DNA from: Clostridia bacterium
GTDB taxonomy: Bacteria; Bacillota; Clostridia; Lachnospirales; Lachnospiraceae
Assembly (NCBI GenBank): GCA_003246295.1
Contig: QKAS01000048.1
Coordinates: forward strand, 1-49,753
Direction: 5' to 3'
DNA length: 49,753 nucleotides
Under the pieces are notes generated by a model. The model had not been told where the DNA came from. It did not search any database and worked only from the letters and a program-made list of their open reading frames with translations. Positions 29,333-38,867 of the stretch are shown here, piece after piece. A program made the position numbers and the translations under genes. Each line of letters begins with the position of its first letter. Position 1 is the first letter of the stretch.

Positions 29333-31495
29333 TTATTTCTCTTCTGAGTCGTCAGATACTTTAACAGTTTCTGTATTTGGAAGGATCGTTTCCTCCATGA
29401 ACACAAGTTTATCATGTAACGCTTCAGATTCACTACTTTCGTCGATGTCGGTAGCCTTTGATTCAGCTGGTTGGACTTGCTTTTCTGATTCCTCTACTAA
29501 ATTTTTGTTTTGAACCTCTTCCAAGTTTTGATCCGTTATACTCTCATCCTCTGAACTATCCTCTATTGTTATATTCTTACATTCGTTGAATATCTTCATA
29601 AATTCTTTTCCAGTGATTGTCTCTTTTTCTATCAAATAGGCAGCTAATTTATCCATAACTTCCCTATTTTCCTTTAGTAATTTTTTTGCTAACTTGTAGC
29701 TGTCTTTGATGATTTTTGTTACTTCTCCATCAATATCAGCAGCTGTAGTATCACTGCAATTCATTGTAGATCTTCCATCCAGATACTTGCTTTCCACAGA
29801 TTCAAGTGCTACGAGTCCAAACTTTTTACTCATACCATATTGTGTTACCATTGCTCTGGCAATGCTTGTTGCCTTTTCAATATCATTTGCTGCACCTGTT
29901 GTTACAGTATCAAATACAATTTCCTCAGCTGCACGTCCACCAACAAGTCCAACTAGCATATCGCGAAGTTCTGCTTCTGTATTTAAAAACTTTTCTTCTT
30001 CTGGTACATGCATAACATAACCAAGCGCTCCCATTGTTCTTGGAACAATGGTGATTTTCTGAACTGGTTCAGAATGCTTCTGTAGTGCACTAATCAATGC
30101 ATGTCCAACCTCATGATAAGACACAATTTTTCTTTCTTCCGCGCTCATGATTCTGTCTTTCTTTTCTTTTCCAACAAGAACCACTTCAACCGCTTCAAAA
30201 AGATCTTTCTGGCATACTGATCCACGGCCTTCTTTTACTGCATTGATTGCTGCTTCATTAATCATGTTTGCAAGATCAGAACCTACCGCTCCACTTGTAG
30301 CAAGTGCAATTGCATCAAAATCGACGGTATCGTCCATTAATACATCTTTCGCATGTACTTTTAATATTTCAACACGCCCTTTTAAGTCAGGTTTATCAAC
30401 TATAATTCTTCTGTCAAAACGACCTGGACGAAGAAGTGCTTTATCCAAAATTTCGGGTCTGTTTGTTGCACCCAGTACTAAAATTCCCTTTGATGTATCA
30501 AAACCATCCATTTCAGATAGGAGTTGGTTCAGTGTCTGTTCTCTTTCTTCATTGCCTCCACCGAATTTAGAATCACGACTTCTTCCGATAGCATCAATTT
30601 CATCTATAAAAATAATACATGGCGCATTTTTTGTTGCTTCTTTAAAAAGATCCCTTACTCTTGATGCACCAACACCAACATACATTTCTATAAAATCAGA
30701 TCCTGTCAGAGAAAAGAATGGCACTTTTGCTTCACCCGCAACAGCTTTTGCAAGCAAAGTCTTACCTGTTCCCGGAGGCCCTACAAGTAATGCTCCCTTA
30801 GGAAGTTTTGCACCAATTTTTGAATACTTTGCAGGATTATGAAGAAAATCAACTACTTCTTGAAGTGATTCTTTGGCTTCATCTTCACCCGCTACATCTT
30901 TAAAGGTTATGCCTGTTTCTTTCTGCACATAAACTTTGGCATTACTTTTTCCGACGCCCATCGGGCCACCACCTTTTGACATCCTTTTAAAAATAAAGCT
31001 AAGTGCAACCCATACAAGGACAAAAGGTAAAATATAAGTAAGAATTAAAGAGAGGAAATAACCAGAGTTATCCTGTACCACCCCTTTGACTTCAACATTG
31101 TGATCTACAAGATATTGCACCAGTCCCTCATCTTCAACAAGTCCTGTATAATACACAATCTCAGGTTGTGACATGACAAGTGGTGTTTCCTGTGTTTCTT
31201 TTAATGGTGTAATATTGATACGGTCAGCTGCAAGTTCAACGCTTTCTACTTTGCCATCTTCTACCATTGTTAAAAATTCATTGTAGCTGATTTCCTGTTC
31301 TGTTCCTCCGCTAATCACTCTCATAAAATAACTCATGATAAGAAGAGAGATCAAAGCCGTTACAAGTAATAACATCAGATTTTGTTTTTTAGGCGGCTGT
31401 CCATTCCCATTCTGATTATTATTACCGCCGGGTCTGTTCCCATTCTGATTCCCCGAACCTGGCCCTCCATTATATTGATTCAAATTATTGTCCAT
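29333..31495 (-). CDS. ftsH: ATP-dependent zinc metalloprotease FtsH
   Basis: 720 residues. An unusual Asn/Gly-rich cytoplasmic head (residues 1-37) precedes membrane helix 1 (about 39-59), a loop outside the membrane, and helix 2 (about 147-169). AAA domain: Walker A GPPGTGKT (239-246), Walker B IIFIDEID (about 294-301), second region of homology GATNRPEILDKALLRPGRFDRR. The zinc protease site is HEVGH (461-465). The C-terminal tail (about 660-720) is very acidic. It extracts and degrades misfolded membrane proteins and regulators. It has its own promoter, divergent from pyrG. Confidence 0.97.
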   Translation of the reverse strand: MDNNLNQYNGGPGSGNQNGNRPGGNNNQNGNGQPPKKQNLMLLLVTALISLLIMSYFMRVISGGTEQEISYNEFLTMVEDGKVESVELAADRINITPLKETQETPLVMSQPEIVYYTGLVEDEGLVQYLVDHNVEVKGVVQDNSGYFLSLILTYILPFVLVWVALSFIFKRMSKGGGPMGVGKSNAKVYVQKETGITFKDVAGEDEAKESLQEVVDFLHNPAKYSKIGAKLPKGALLVGPPGTGKTLLAKAVAGEAKVPFFSLTGSDFIEMYVGVGASRVRDLFKEATKNAPCIIFIDEIDAIGRSRDSKFGGGNEEREQTLNQLLSEMDGFDTSKGILVLGATNRPEILDKALLRPGRFDRRIIVDKPDLKGRVEILKVHAKDVLMDDTVDFDAIALATSGAVGSDLANMINEAAINAVKEGRGSVCQKDLFEAVEVVLVGKEKKDRIMSAEERKIVSYHEVGHALISALQKHSEPVQKITIVPRTMGALGYVMHVPEEEKFLNTEAELRDMLVGLVGGRAAEEIVFDTVTTGAANDIEKATSIARAMVTQYGMSKKFGLVALESVESKYLDGRSTMNCSDTTAADIDGEVTKIIKDSYKLAKKLLKENREVMDKLAAYLIEKETITGKEFMKIFNECKNITIEDSSEDESITDQNLEEVQNKNLVEESEKQVQPAESKATDIDESSESEALHDKLVFMEETILPNTETVKVSDDSEEK

Positions 31496-31556
31496 TTACG
31501 ACTCCTATCCAGAACTTATCTTTTCTGAAATTTCTATATTTTGAGATTTCTTTATT

Positions 31557-31585
31557 ATTATAGAGATAGTAATTTCATAAATCAA
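31557..31585 (-). promoter_or_regulatory. Promoter of ftsH
   Basis: On the minus strand TTGATT (31580-31585) and TATAAT (31557-31562) are 17 bases apart, about 60 bases upstream of ftsH. Confidence 0.7.
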
Positions 31586-31673
31586 TATAATCTTTATGAA
31601 TTATAAGAACCGTCTATAAAAGATTTATTAAATTTTTCAAGGTAAACGGTAGATTTTTAGTCTTTGTTTGATA

Positions 31674-31710
31674 TATAATGTTAAGAATATGGGGTTCCAT
31701 ATTATTCTTA
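31674..31710 (+). promoter_or_regulatory. -10 element and leader hairpin of pyrG
   Basis: TATAAT at 31674-31679 has no clear -35. Transcription would start near 31686, so the RNA opens with AATATGG (31686-31692) that pairs with CCATATT (31697-31703) in a short hairpin. The wider inverted repeat TAAGAA...TTCTTA (31682-31710) ends directly at the AGGAGG ribosome binding site (31711 onward). A role in translation control of pyrG is possible. I do not see the GGGC start used in Bacillus pyrG control. Confidence 0.5.
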
Positions 31711-31722
31711 GGAGGATTAGTT

Positions 31723-33330
31723 ATGTCAGTAAAATATGTATTTGTTACAGGAGGCGTCGTTTCAGGTCTTGGAAAAGGAATCACTGCAGCTTCTCTCGGA
31801 AGATTACTTAAAGCACGTGGTTATAAAGTTACCATGCAGAAATTTGACCCTTATATTAACATAGACCCAGGGACCATGAACCCAATACAACATGGAGAAG
31901 TTTTTGTAACAGATGATGGTGCAGAAACAGATCTTGATCTTGGACATTATGAAAGATTCATTGATGAAAGTCTTGATAAAAATTCTAATGTTACTACTGG
32001 AAAAATATACTGGTCAGTTCTTCAAAAAGAACGACGTGGAGATTATGGTGGTGGAACTGTTCAGGTCATACCTCATATCACCAATGAAATCAAAAGTAGA
32101 TTTTATAGAAACTTTACCGATGAAGATACAAGAATTGCAATCATTGAGGTCGGCGGTACCGTCGGTGATATTGAAAGTCAGCCATTTTTAGAATCTATCA
32201 GACAGTTCCAGCATGAAGTTGGACGCGAAAACGCAATTCTGATTCATGTTACTTTAATTCCATATCTGCGTGCTTCACAGGAAATGAAGACAAAACCAAC
32301 ACAGGCAAGTGTAAAAGAACTTCAGGGTATGGGAATCCAGCCTGATATCATTGTCTGTCGTAGTGAATATCCAATTGATAAACAAATGCGTGATAAAATA
32401 TCCCTTTTCTGTAATATTCCAAGCAACCATGTTCTTCAGAATCTTGATGTTGAATATTTATATGAAGCACCACTTGCAATGGAACATGAAAATCTTGCAC
32501 AGGTGGCGTGTGAATGTCTAAAACTCCCTTGTCCAGAACCAGATCTTGAAGACTGGAAGTCTATGGTAGATGCATTGAAATCTCCAACAGATGAAGTAAC
32601 CATCGCACTTGTAGGAAAATACATTCAATTACATGATGCTTATATCAGCGTAGTCGAGGCATTAAAACATGGTGGAATTTCAAATCACGCAAATGTAACG
32701 ATTAAATGGATTGATTCAGAGACAGTGACCCATCAAAATGTATCTGAGCTGCTTTCAGATGTTCATGGTATTCTTGTGCCAGGTGGTTTTGGAGACAGAG
32801 GAATCGAAGGAAAAATTCAGGCAATTACATATGCACGTGAGCATGATATTCCCTTCCTTGGCTTGTGTCTTGGTATGCAGTTATCTATTGTTGAATTTGC
32901 AAGGAATGTAATTGGATATGCCGATGCACATAGTATTGAGCTTAATCCAGGCACAACACATCCCGTCATCGCATTGATGCCTGACCAAAATGACATTGAA
33001 GATATTGGCGGAACGTTAAGACTCGGTTCTTACCCTTGTGTTCTTGATCAATCTTCAAAAGCTTATGAACTCTATCAGAACGATGTTATTTATGAACGTC
33101 ACAGACATCGTTATGAAGTAAATAATGATTTCAGAAATATTTTGGTTGAAAACGGAATGAAATTATCGGGACTTTCACCTGATGGAAGAATTGTGGAAAT
33201 GTGCGAATTACCATCTCATCCATTTTTTGTTGCAACGCAGGCTCATCCCGAATTAAAATCTCGTCCTAATCGTCCTCATCCATTATTTAAAGGATTTATT
33301 TCATCAACTTTAGAGTATAAAAGAAAATAA
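31723..33330 (+). CDS. pyrG: CTP synthase
   Basis: 535 residues from the ATG at 31723, seven bases after GGAGG; the longer frame upstream is the leader. Synthase domain: [30 protein letters not shown] (P-loop), [39 protein letters not shown]. Glutaminase domain: [35 protein letters not shown] with the catalytic Cys, and [17 protein letters not shown] with the His/Glu pair. It makes CTP from UTP and glutamine. Single-gene unit with its own terminator. Confidence 0.98.
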   Translation: MSVKYVFVTGGVVSGLGKGITAASLGRLLKARGYKVTMQKFDPYINIDPGTMNPIQHGEVFVTDDGAETDLDLGHYERFIDESLDKNSNVTTGKIYWSVLQKERRGDYGGGTVQVIPHITNEIKSRFYRNFTDEDTRIAIIEVGGTVGDIESQPFLESIRQFQHEVGRENAILIHVTLIPYLRASQEMKTKPTQASVKELQGMGIQPDIIVCRSEYPIDKQMRDKISLFCNIPSNHVLQNLDVEYLYEAPLAMEHENLAQVACECLKLPCPEPDLEDWKSMVDALKSPTDEVTIALVGKYIQLHDAYISVVEALKHGGISNHANVTIKWIDSETVTHQNVSELLSDVHGILVPGGFGDRGIEGKIQAITYAREHDIPFLGLCLGMQLSIVEFARNVIGYADAHSIELNPGTTHPVIALMPDQNDIEDIGGTLRLGSYPCVLDQSSKAYELYQNDVIYERHRHRYEVNNDFRNILVENGMKLSGLSPDGRIVEMCELPSHPFFVATQAHPELKSRPNRPHPLFKGFISSTLEYKRK

Positions 33331-33355
33331 TCTATTTATACCGGTACAATTTACC

Positions 33356-33401
33356 AAAAAGCACAGACCTCCATTTAAAAATGGTTGTTGTCTGTGCTTT
33401 T
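33356..33401 (+). terminator. Terminator of pyrG, embedded in the 3' end of the MATE gene
   Basis: AAAAAGCACAGAC (33356-33368) pairs with GTCTGTGCTTTT (33390-33401), with an inner CCATTT/AAATGG stem. A and T runs make it work on both strands. The right arm encodes the last residues (QKSTDNNHF) of the convergent MATE gene, whose stop is at 33375. Confidence 0.85.
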
Positions 33402-34733
33402 CTGATTCCAGCTACCCCTTTTATAGTAATACAATGACAAAACAGTACCTGCAAGCCAGCCTACAGGCCAAGACATCCATATTCCCGTTGTACCTAGATG
33501 GAGTCCTTTCGCAAATAAATAAGACAAACCCACTCTAAGCACTAAATCGGAAAAAGTAGATACCATAAATGCCTTCATTGCACCTGCCCCACGTAACACT
33601 CCATCAGACACAAGCTTTAATAAAACTACCAGATAAAAAGGAGAAACAATTCTTAAAAATCTAACCCCTTCTTTTAGAACCGGCTCTGCTGATGCCCCCT
33701 TCTCTAAAAAAATACCTATCATATTTTTCCCAAATCCAAAAAATAAAACAATAACTGGTAAGGCAATCATGACTGCAATAGAAAACCCTGCACGCCATCC
33801 GCTTCGAACCCTTTCTTTCTTTCCTGCTCCCAGATTCTGCGCAGTAAAGGTTGAAACTGCATTCCCAATCGTCCCGAAAGATACAATTGCAAATGTATTT
33901 AATTTAATGGATGCAGAATAAGCGGCGATTACTGTTGAACCATATCCATTTACCAGTCTTTGTATAAACAGATTCCCAATAGATACAAAGCTTTGTTGTA
34001 ATATACTTGGCACTGCAATTTTAGAAATTTTAATGAAAATATCCCATGAAAAATATGCTGGTTTCTCTGCCGTCTTAATTCGGCTGATTCTTTTTAATAG
34101 CGTAATAAATGAAACCGTTGCAGCAATTCCCTGACAAATAAATGTTGCCCATGCAACCCCAGAAACTCCTTTATGAAATATGGCAACAAAAATATAATCT
34201 AGTATCACATTTCCAACAGAAGATACAATTAAGAAGAGTAGTGGCGTTTTCGAATCTCCCAATGCAGTAAAAACACCATTGCAAATATTATATAAAAACA
34301 AGAATATAAGACCCCATATATAAATAGCAAGGTATATCGTTGCATCATTAAAAATATTTTCTGGGGTATCCAAAGCTCTGATCATAGGTCCGCATAAGAA
34401 AATACCAATTAGGGTAAGCAAAACAGAAAGCAGAACAATAATTCTAATTGCTGTAAAAATAGCTGTTTTCATTCTGGTATAATCTTTTGCACCAAATAGC
34501 TGTGAAATCAAAACAGAGCAGCCGATATTACTCCCCGTTGCTACTGCTATAAAAATCATTGTTACAGGGTAGGATGCACCTACTGCTGCAAGTGCATCCA
34601 CTCCTGCATACTTACCTGCAATTACGCTATCCGCAATATTATAAAGTTGCTGAAACATAACACTGAACAGCATCGGTATTGAAAACTCAAAAAGCATTTT
34701 AGACGGTTCCCCAGTTGTTAAATCTTTTGTCAT
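33375..34733 (-). CDS. MATE family multidrug/sodium antiporter-like protein
   Basis: 452 residues with about 12 membrane helices. The start MTKDLTTGEPSKMLFEFSIPMLFSVMFQQLYNIADSVIAGKYAGVDALAAVG is typical of the DinF/NorM-related MATE group common in Clostridia; the ATG at 34733 lies eight bases after GAGGA, and an upstream TTG is less likely. The second half repeats the pattern (QQSFVSIGNLFIQRLVNGYG). Such proteins expel cationic drugs or metabolites in exchange for sodium or protons. The stop lies inside the pyrG terminator. Confidence 0.9.
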   Translation of the reverse strand: MTKDLTTGEPSKMLFEFSIPMLFSVMFQQLYNIADSVIAGKYAGVDALAAVGASYPVTMIFIAVATGSNIGCSVLISQLFGAKDYTRMKTAIFTAIRIIVLLSVLLTLIGIFLCGPMIRALDTPENIFNDATIYLAIYIWGLIFLFLYNICNGVFTALGDSKTPLLFLIVSSVGNVILDYIFVAIFHKGVSGVAWATFICQGIAATVSFITLLKRISRIKTAEKPAYFSWDIFIKISKIAVPSILQQSFVSIGNLFIQRLVNGYGSTVIAAYSASIKLNTFAIVSFGTIGNAVSTFTAQNLGAGKKERVRSGWRAGFSIAVMIALPVIVLFFGFGKNMIGIFLEKGASAEPVLKEGVRFLRIVSPFYLVVLLKLVSDGVLRGAGAMKAFMVSTFSDLVLRVGLSYLFAKGLHLGTTGIWMSWPVGWLAGTVLSLYYYKRGSWNQKSTDNNHF

Positions 34734-34773
34734 GAAATTTTCCTCTTTCAATCATCCTTCTATATAAATTATG

Positions 34774-34812
34774 AAAAATCTCCATGCCGCAAAACATGCT
34801 GCATGGAGATTT
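34774..34812 (-). terminator. Terminator of the oadB-oadG pair
   Basis: On the minus strand AAATCTCCATGC pairs with GCATGGAGATTT (arms 34801-34812 and 34776-34787), followed by T. It lies about 22 bases past the small gene's stop. Confidence 0.85.
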
Positions 34813-34834
34813 CATTATTGTATTATTAATCAGA

Positions 34835-34978
34835 TTAAATATCTTCTTTATCTGTCTCATCTTTTGATATTTTTGTAAGAAGCATTACAATCAGGGTAAT
34901 TAATATAATTACTGTAAAAATACCAAACATACCTTTCCACATCATATCAAGTGCAATTAAAATGGTTTCGATATTCAT
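34835..34978 (-). CDS. Small OadG-like membrane protein
   Basis: 47 residues: one membrane helix at about 17-36 (GMFGIFTVIILITLIVMLL) followed by a charged tail (TKISKDETDKEDI). This size and pattern match the gamma subunits of sodium-pumping decarboxylases (OadG/MmdD type), which hold the complex together. The ATG at 34978 follows GAGGGAG, and the gene starts 15 bases after the oadB stop, so it is co-transcribed. Calls on such small proteins rest mainly on context. Confidence 0.7.
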   Translation of the reverse strand: MNIETILIALDMMWKGMFGIFTVIILITLIVMLLTKISKDETDKEDI

Positions 34979-34993
34979 AGCTCTCTCCCTCTC

Positions 34994-36133
34994 TTACTTA
35001 ATATAATTTGCAACAAGGCTCATAATCATACCACCTGCAACAACAGATGCAATCTGTCCAGATACATTTGCTCCCGCTGCATGCATGATCAAAATATTTG
35101 TAGGATCTTCTTTTAAAGCCATCTTTTGTACAACTCTTGATGACATAGGGAATGCTGAGATTCCTGCTGCACCAATCATTGGATTGATTTTCTCTTTTCT
35201 GAATAAATTAATAAGTTTGGCAAATAATACACCGCCAATCGTATCAAACACAAATGCAAGAAGTCCAATCGCCATAATCATGACTGTCTCTATATTAACA
35301 AATACATCCGCTCTCATACTAAAAGCAATTGTCATTCCAAGTAATAATGTGATCAGGTTTGCAAGCATATTCTGTGCCGCATCTGAGAGAGATTCGAGAA
35401 CTCCACATTCTCTGATCAGATTCCCAAACATTAAAAATCCTACCAAAGCAACTGACATAGGCGCTACCAGCCCCGCAATAAATGTAACTATGATTGGGAA
35501 TAAAATTCTGGTCATTTTTGAAACACTCTTTGGGTTATAAGGCATTTTGATCTGACGTTCTTTTTTTGTGGTAACAAGTTTGATTGCAAATGGCTGAATA
35601 ATAGGAACCAGTGCCATGTATGAATAGGCGGCGACTGCAATTGCTCCTACATATTTTGAGTTCAACATCTGAGATACCAAAATAGATGTAGGTCCATCTG
35701 CCGCACCTATAATACCTATTGAAGCTGCATCTGTAATATCAAATCCCATAAAGGCAGCAAATAATACTGCTGCAAAAATACCAAATTGTGCTGCTGCACC
35801 AAATAGGAACATGATTGGCTGTGATAATAGCGGGCCGAAATCAATCATGGCACCAATTCCAATAAATAAAAGAATCGGAAGTGCTTCTGACGCTTCAATT
35901 CCTACTTCGAATAACCATTGAATAATACCGTTCGTTTCTCCAATTCCAGCTAACGTCTGGTTGATTACACCCGATGCTGGAAGATTTACTAAAATTGCTC
36001 CAAATCCCATCGGTAATAACAATGAAGGTTCAAATCCTTTTTGAATTGCAAGATAAATCAATACCCCGCCAACTAAATACATAACACATTGCTGCCAGGT
36101 AATGGCCATAATTCCTGATAGTAAAAAATCCAT
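34994..36133 (-). CDS. Sodium-pumping decarboxylase beta subunit (OadB/GcdB/MmdB type)
   Basis: 379 residues from the ATG at 36133, seven bases after AGGAGG. About nine to ten membrane helices; the family hallmarks are LLFIGIGAMIDFGPLLSQP, ADGPTSI (in IIGAADGPTSILVSQ), YSYMALVPIIQPF and ISAFPMSSRVVQK. The Asp of GAMIDFGP-like segment and the ADGPT motif carry the sodium-binding residues known in the Klebsiella OadB. It couples decarboxylation of a biotin-bound carboxyl group to sodium export. No biotin-carrier or carboxyltransferase gene lies nearby, so the alpha subunit must be encoded elsewhere. Confidence 0.92.
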   Translation of the reverse strand: MDFLLSGIMAITWQQCVMYLVGGVLIYLAIQKGFEPSLLLPMGFGAILVNLPASGVINQTLAGIGETNGIIQWLFEVGIEASEALPILLFIGIGAMIDFGPLLSQPIMFLFGAAAQFGIFAAVLFAAFMGFDITDAASIGIIGAADGPTSILVSQMLNSKYVGAIAVAAYSYMALVPIIQPFAIKLVTTKKERQIKMPYNPKSVSKMTRILFPIIVTFIAGLVAPMSVALVGFLMFGNLIRECGVLESLSDAAQNMLANLITLLLGMTIAFSMRADVFVNIETVMIMAIGLLAFVFDTIGGVLFAKLINLFRKEKINPMIGAAGISAFPMSSRVVQKMALKEDPTNILIMHAAGANVSGQIASVVAGGMIMSLVANYIK

Positions 36134-36251
36134 TTCTTTTCCTCCTGTATTCCTGCTATGGTCATTTAACATAAAAAAGAGAGCGGTCTCATACTGACTA
36201 CTCCCCAATATTGACTATATTAGATTATCATCATGGATTTTCATTGTCAAT

Positions 36252-36674
36252 TTATTCTTTGTCAGATATTCTCTTTGTCATTCCAGCGCCCATTTCTCCT
36301 TGCGGACGTCTGATAAATCCAAACTTTTCATAGAATTCTTCTTTTCCTGCTGCCGCTTGTAAAAAGTAAGAAATATACTCTCCCGAAATCGAATTATGCT
36401 CAACAAAAGAGAAAATAGCTTCCAACATATGTCTTCCAATTCCTTGCCCCTGATACTTTGGTAATACGATTACATCAGAAATATATGCTGTATAACCATA
36501 ATCAAAAAGAAGCCTTGCCATTGCAATTGTTTTGCCATCTTCTTTTGCAGTAATTAGAAATGTTGTATGATCAATTCCTCTTTGTGCCTGCGTTTCGGTA
36601 ATTTCGTTCCAGCCAATTATTTTTCTAAGTTGAGCATAGTCTGCTGCTGATAAATTGTTATCATAAATTATCAT
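36252..36674 (-). CDS. GNAT N-acetyltransferase
   Basis: 140 residues. A short GNAT enzyme: ISDVIVLPKYQGQGIGRHMLEAIFSFV is the acetyl-CoA-binding motif A (QGQGIG), and AAAGKEEFYEKFGFIRRPQ is motif B. Family members acetylate amines of small molecules or proteins. Nothing nearby shows the substrate; it lies alone, 120 bases after oadB. Confidence 0.88.
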   Translation of the reverse strand: MIIYDNNLSAADYAQLRKIIGWNEITETQAQRGIDHTTFLITAKEDGKTIAMARLLFDYGYTAYISDVIVLPKYQGQGIGRHMLEAIFSFVEHNSISGEYISYFLQAAAGKEEFYEKFGFIRRPQGEMGAGMTKRISDKE

Positions 36675-36717
36675 TTTAAACCTCTTTTTTATATTTTATC
36701 TGTATTTGTGCAAATAT

Positions 36718-37548
36718 TTAAGAATTCTTTATTACAATATTTTTAACTCTATCAGGGACAATATCAATATAGTCTCCAAGTGCATGTGGAACTGAAATAC
36801 AGATATGCAGCTTACCGTTTTCAAAATAAGAATAACCTGCAGGTTCATACTCTTTATCAACACTCAAATCAAATTGTTTTAATTCCTCTAGTAATTTTTT
36901 ATGTTTATACTCAGATAAATATGCTTCAATTTCACTTTGCCAATCTTTGGAAATACGTTCTCCGTTCATATCGTACATAGGGAGATCTGCACATTCTATC
37001 AAACTATCTGTAACTTCATCCAAATCTTCTAAGTCCCGTAGACTAAGAATCTTGTTTTCATTCAAGTCAAGTGTAAGTGTATATAATATTCCATTTGGAT
37101 ACATTGCCTCAGGAGAATTCATTATACCCTTCCATAAAATAGAAATCATTTCATTTGTCTGCTCTGTAACCTGATACTCTAAAGAATATTCTGTTTTAAA
37201 CGATAATTCTCCCGCTTTCTGAAGAACAAACTCTGAAATCATTTGATTCACTTCTTTTTGAAATTGTTCATCCGCAAGATCGTGTATTTGTGGATATTTA
37301 ATCTTTATCTTTTCATGGCTGTATATTTTTTCCTCAAAATAATACTTATTAGCAGCATCATTCTCCTTCTTGCTGCTGGATCTGGAAGGAATAACTGTAT
37401 GCTCCTTTAGTATTACAACTTTTGTCTCTTCATCTGATATTATTTGATCGGTGCGCAAAATACTGCTGACCGCCATCATACATACCACAACTGAGACTAA
37501 TCCAGCAAATAAAATCATCAGAAAAAATTTCTTCTTCGTTGTTTTCAT
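36718..37548 (-). CDS. RsiV-like membrane-anchored protein (DUF3298/DUF4163 type)
   Basis: 276 residues. One membrane helix at about 8-28, then an extracytoplasmic domain. YYFEEKIYSHEKIKIKYPQIHDL and LEYQVTEQTNEMISILWKG resemble the DUF4163 part, and LHICISVPHALGDYIDIVPD the DUF3298 part of RsiV, the lysozyme-sensing anti-sigma factor. The N-terminal cytoplasmic part is only seven residues long, too short for a sigma-binding domain, and no sigma factor lies adjacent. So it is related to RsiV outside the membrane only; function unknown. Confidence 0.7.
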   Translation of the reverse strand: MKTTKKKFFLMILFAGLVSVVVCMMAVSSILRTDQIISDEETKVVILKEHTVIPSRSSSKKENDAANKYYFEEKIYSHEKIKIKYPQIHDLADEQFQKEVNQMISEFVLQKAGELSFKTEYSLEYQVTEQTNEMISILWKGIMNSPEAMYPNGILYTLTLDLNENKILSLRDLEDLDEVTDSLIECADLPMYDMNGERISKDWQSEIEAYLSEYKHKKLLEELKQFDLSVDKEYEPAGYSYFENGKLHICISVPHALGDYIDIVPDRVKNIVIKNS

Positions 37549-37621
37549 ACTTCCCCCAATATATCAAACACAATAGATATATTCTACTTTACATTAGGAT
37601 TCTGAGGAAAATGTGATTAAA

Positions 37622-38848
37622 TTATAAATATTTGCTTAAGATGATTTTGAGTCTGAATAAATCTCTTTTTATTTCTTCATTGTTGCTCTGTAATTGGTCC
37701 TGTAGCCAAAATGTTCTATTCTTCTTAAAAAACAACTGATTGACCGCTAACAAATCATGATTTGTTCCAATTTCTCCGTGTAGACTTTGAAGGACTTCCA
37801 AAAAGTTTGGATTCATCTCTAATAATCCCACTTCATATAAATATAAAAGTTTTTTTCCAATAATTCTGATTTTATGAATATAATTGATATCATCAGAATC
37901 TAGGTATCTCATTTTTTTCTGTATCGTTAAAATCAACTGATTAACAAACCATTGCACATTTTCTAACTCTGGATTTTGAATTAGCAAGGAAGAAACGTCA
38001 CCTAACTTTTTGCACCAGTTCTTTTGATAAATTTTTGTTTCTTCAGTTTTTATCAAATTTTTCAAAAATCTTCGCTCTTCCATCCAATCAAGATTTTCCG
38101 GAAGTATTCCAAGATAGACCTGTGATTCTCTTAATTTTGCTGTTTTTCGATATATTTTTTGAACTATTTTATGAAGGTCGGATAATTTATCACTCTCTCC
38201 TAAATTCTGCGACTCAATGACACAACAAAGTGTTCTCAGCTGATTGCTTAGTATTCTTATTCTGTGAACATTGTTTTTTTGAAACATTTCTTTTTGTTCA
38301 AGGGAAAGTTTCTCCTGAAGCTCTATTTCCTTTTCTAAAATAAGTGGATTCATTTCTGGTAATTTTATAGAAAATAATCGTTGACTATGACAGGTCTCAT
38401 AGGCATAATCGCAACGAATCTGTTCCATCCACCTAAGGCCTTCATACCCCACCTCATCCCTATGTGCAAGAGAATCTGCGTCTTTTAATAGTTCATCATA
38501 CGGCTGATCAACCAGTATTTTATTGCTATGGTTTTTTATTGTTTTACATATTTTATCAATTAATTTTTCTTTCAGAGATCTTTCCTGAAGAATTTCACTT
38601 GCTATTACAGCACTTGCTTTAGCATGATTTTTGGCATGATTTGGAAATAATCTTCCAATATCATGCAAAATTGCTGCTATCATTGCTCTGTCTTCTTTCA
38701 GGTTTCTGATTCTGGCAAGCTCTGATGAATACTTACAAACGTTCCTATAATGTGCAAGTTCATACTTCCTATCTGCATTTTGGTTTATGATAATCATCAT
38801 ATGTTCTTCTAATTCCTGAATGATATTAGAAGATACCATTTGCTTCAT
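37622..38848 (-). CDS. HD phosphohydrolase fused to a CHAD-like domain
   Basis: 408 residues from the ATG at 38848, six bases after AAGG. Residues about 28-130 are an HD domain with H33, H62-D63 (AAILHDIGR), H107 (NHSNK) and D123 (LLKDADSLAHRD), the metal-binding residues of the family. Residues about 195-408 are all-helical with two CHAD-like segments, VHRIRILSNQLRTLCCVIE and IHKIRIIGKKLLYLYE, matching the basic helices that bind inorganic polyphosphate. A polyphosphate-linked phosphohydrolase is a reasonable inference. It lies 20 bases after the YgjV-GNAT gene. Confidence 0.8.
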   Translation of the reverse strand: MKQMVSSNIIQELEEHMMIIINQNADRKYELAHYRNVCKYSSELARIRNLKEDRAMIAAILHDIGRLFPNHAKNHAKASAVIASEILQERSLKEKLIDKICKTIKNHSNKILVDQPYDELLKDADSLAHRDEVGYEGLRWMEQIRCDYAYETCHSQRLFSIKLPEMNPLILEKEIELQEKLSLEQKEMFQKNNVHRIRILSNQLRTLCCVIESQNLGESDKLSDLHKIVQKIYRKTAKLRESQVYLGILPENLDWMEERRFLKNLIKTEETKIYQKNWCKKLGDVSSLLIQNPELENVQWFVNQLILTIQKKMRYLDSDDINYIHKIRIIGKKLLYLYEVGLLEMNPNFLEVLQSLHGEIGTNHDLLAVNQLFFKKNRTFWLQDQLQSNNEEIKRDLFRLKIILSKYL

Positions 38849-38867
38849 AGACATCCTTCTTTCTGCA

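Noticed and set aside
30147..30842. 231-residue frame antisense to ftsH
   Set aside because: Ser/Pro-rich shadow of the conserved AAA domain on the other strand; no start signals.
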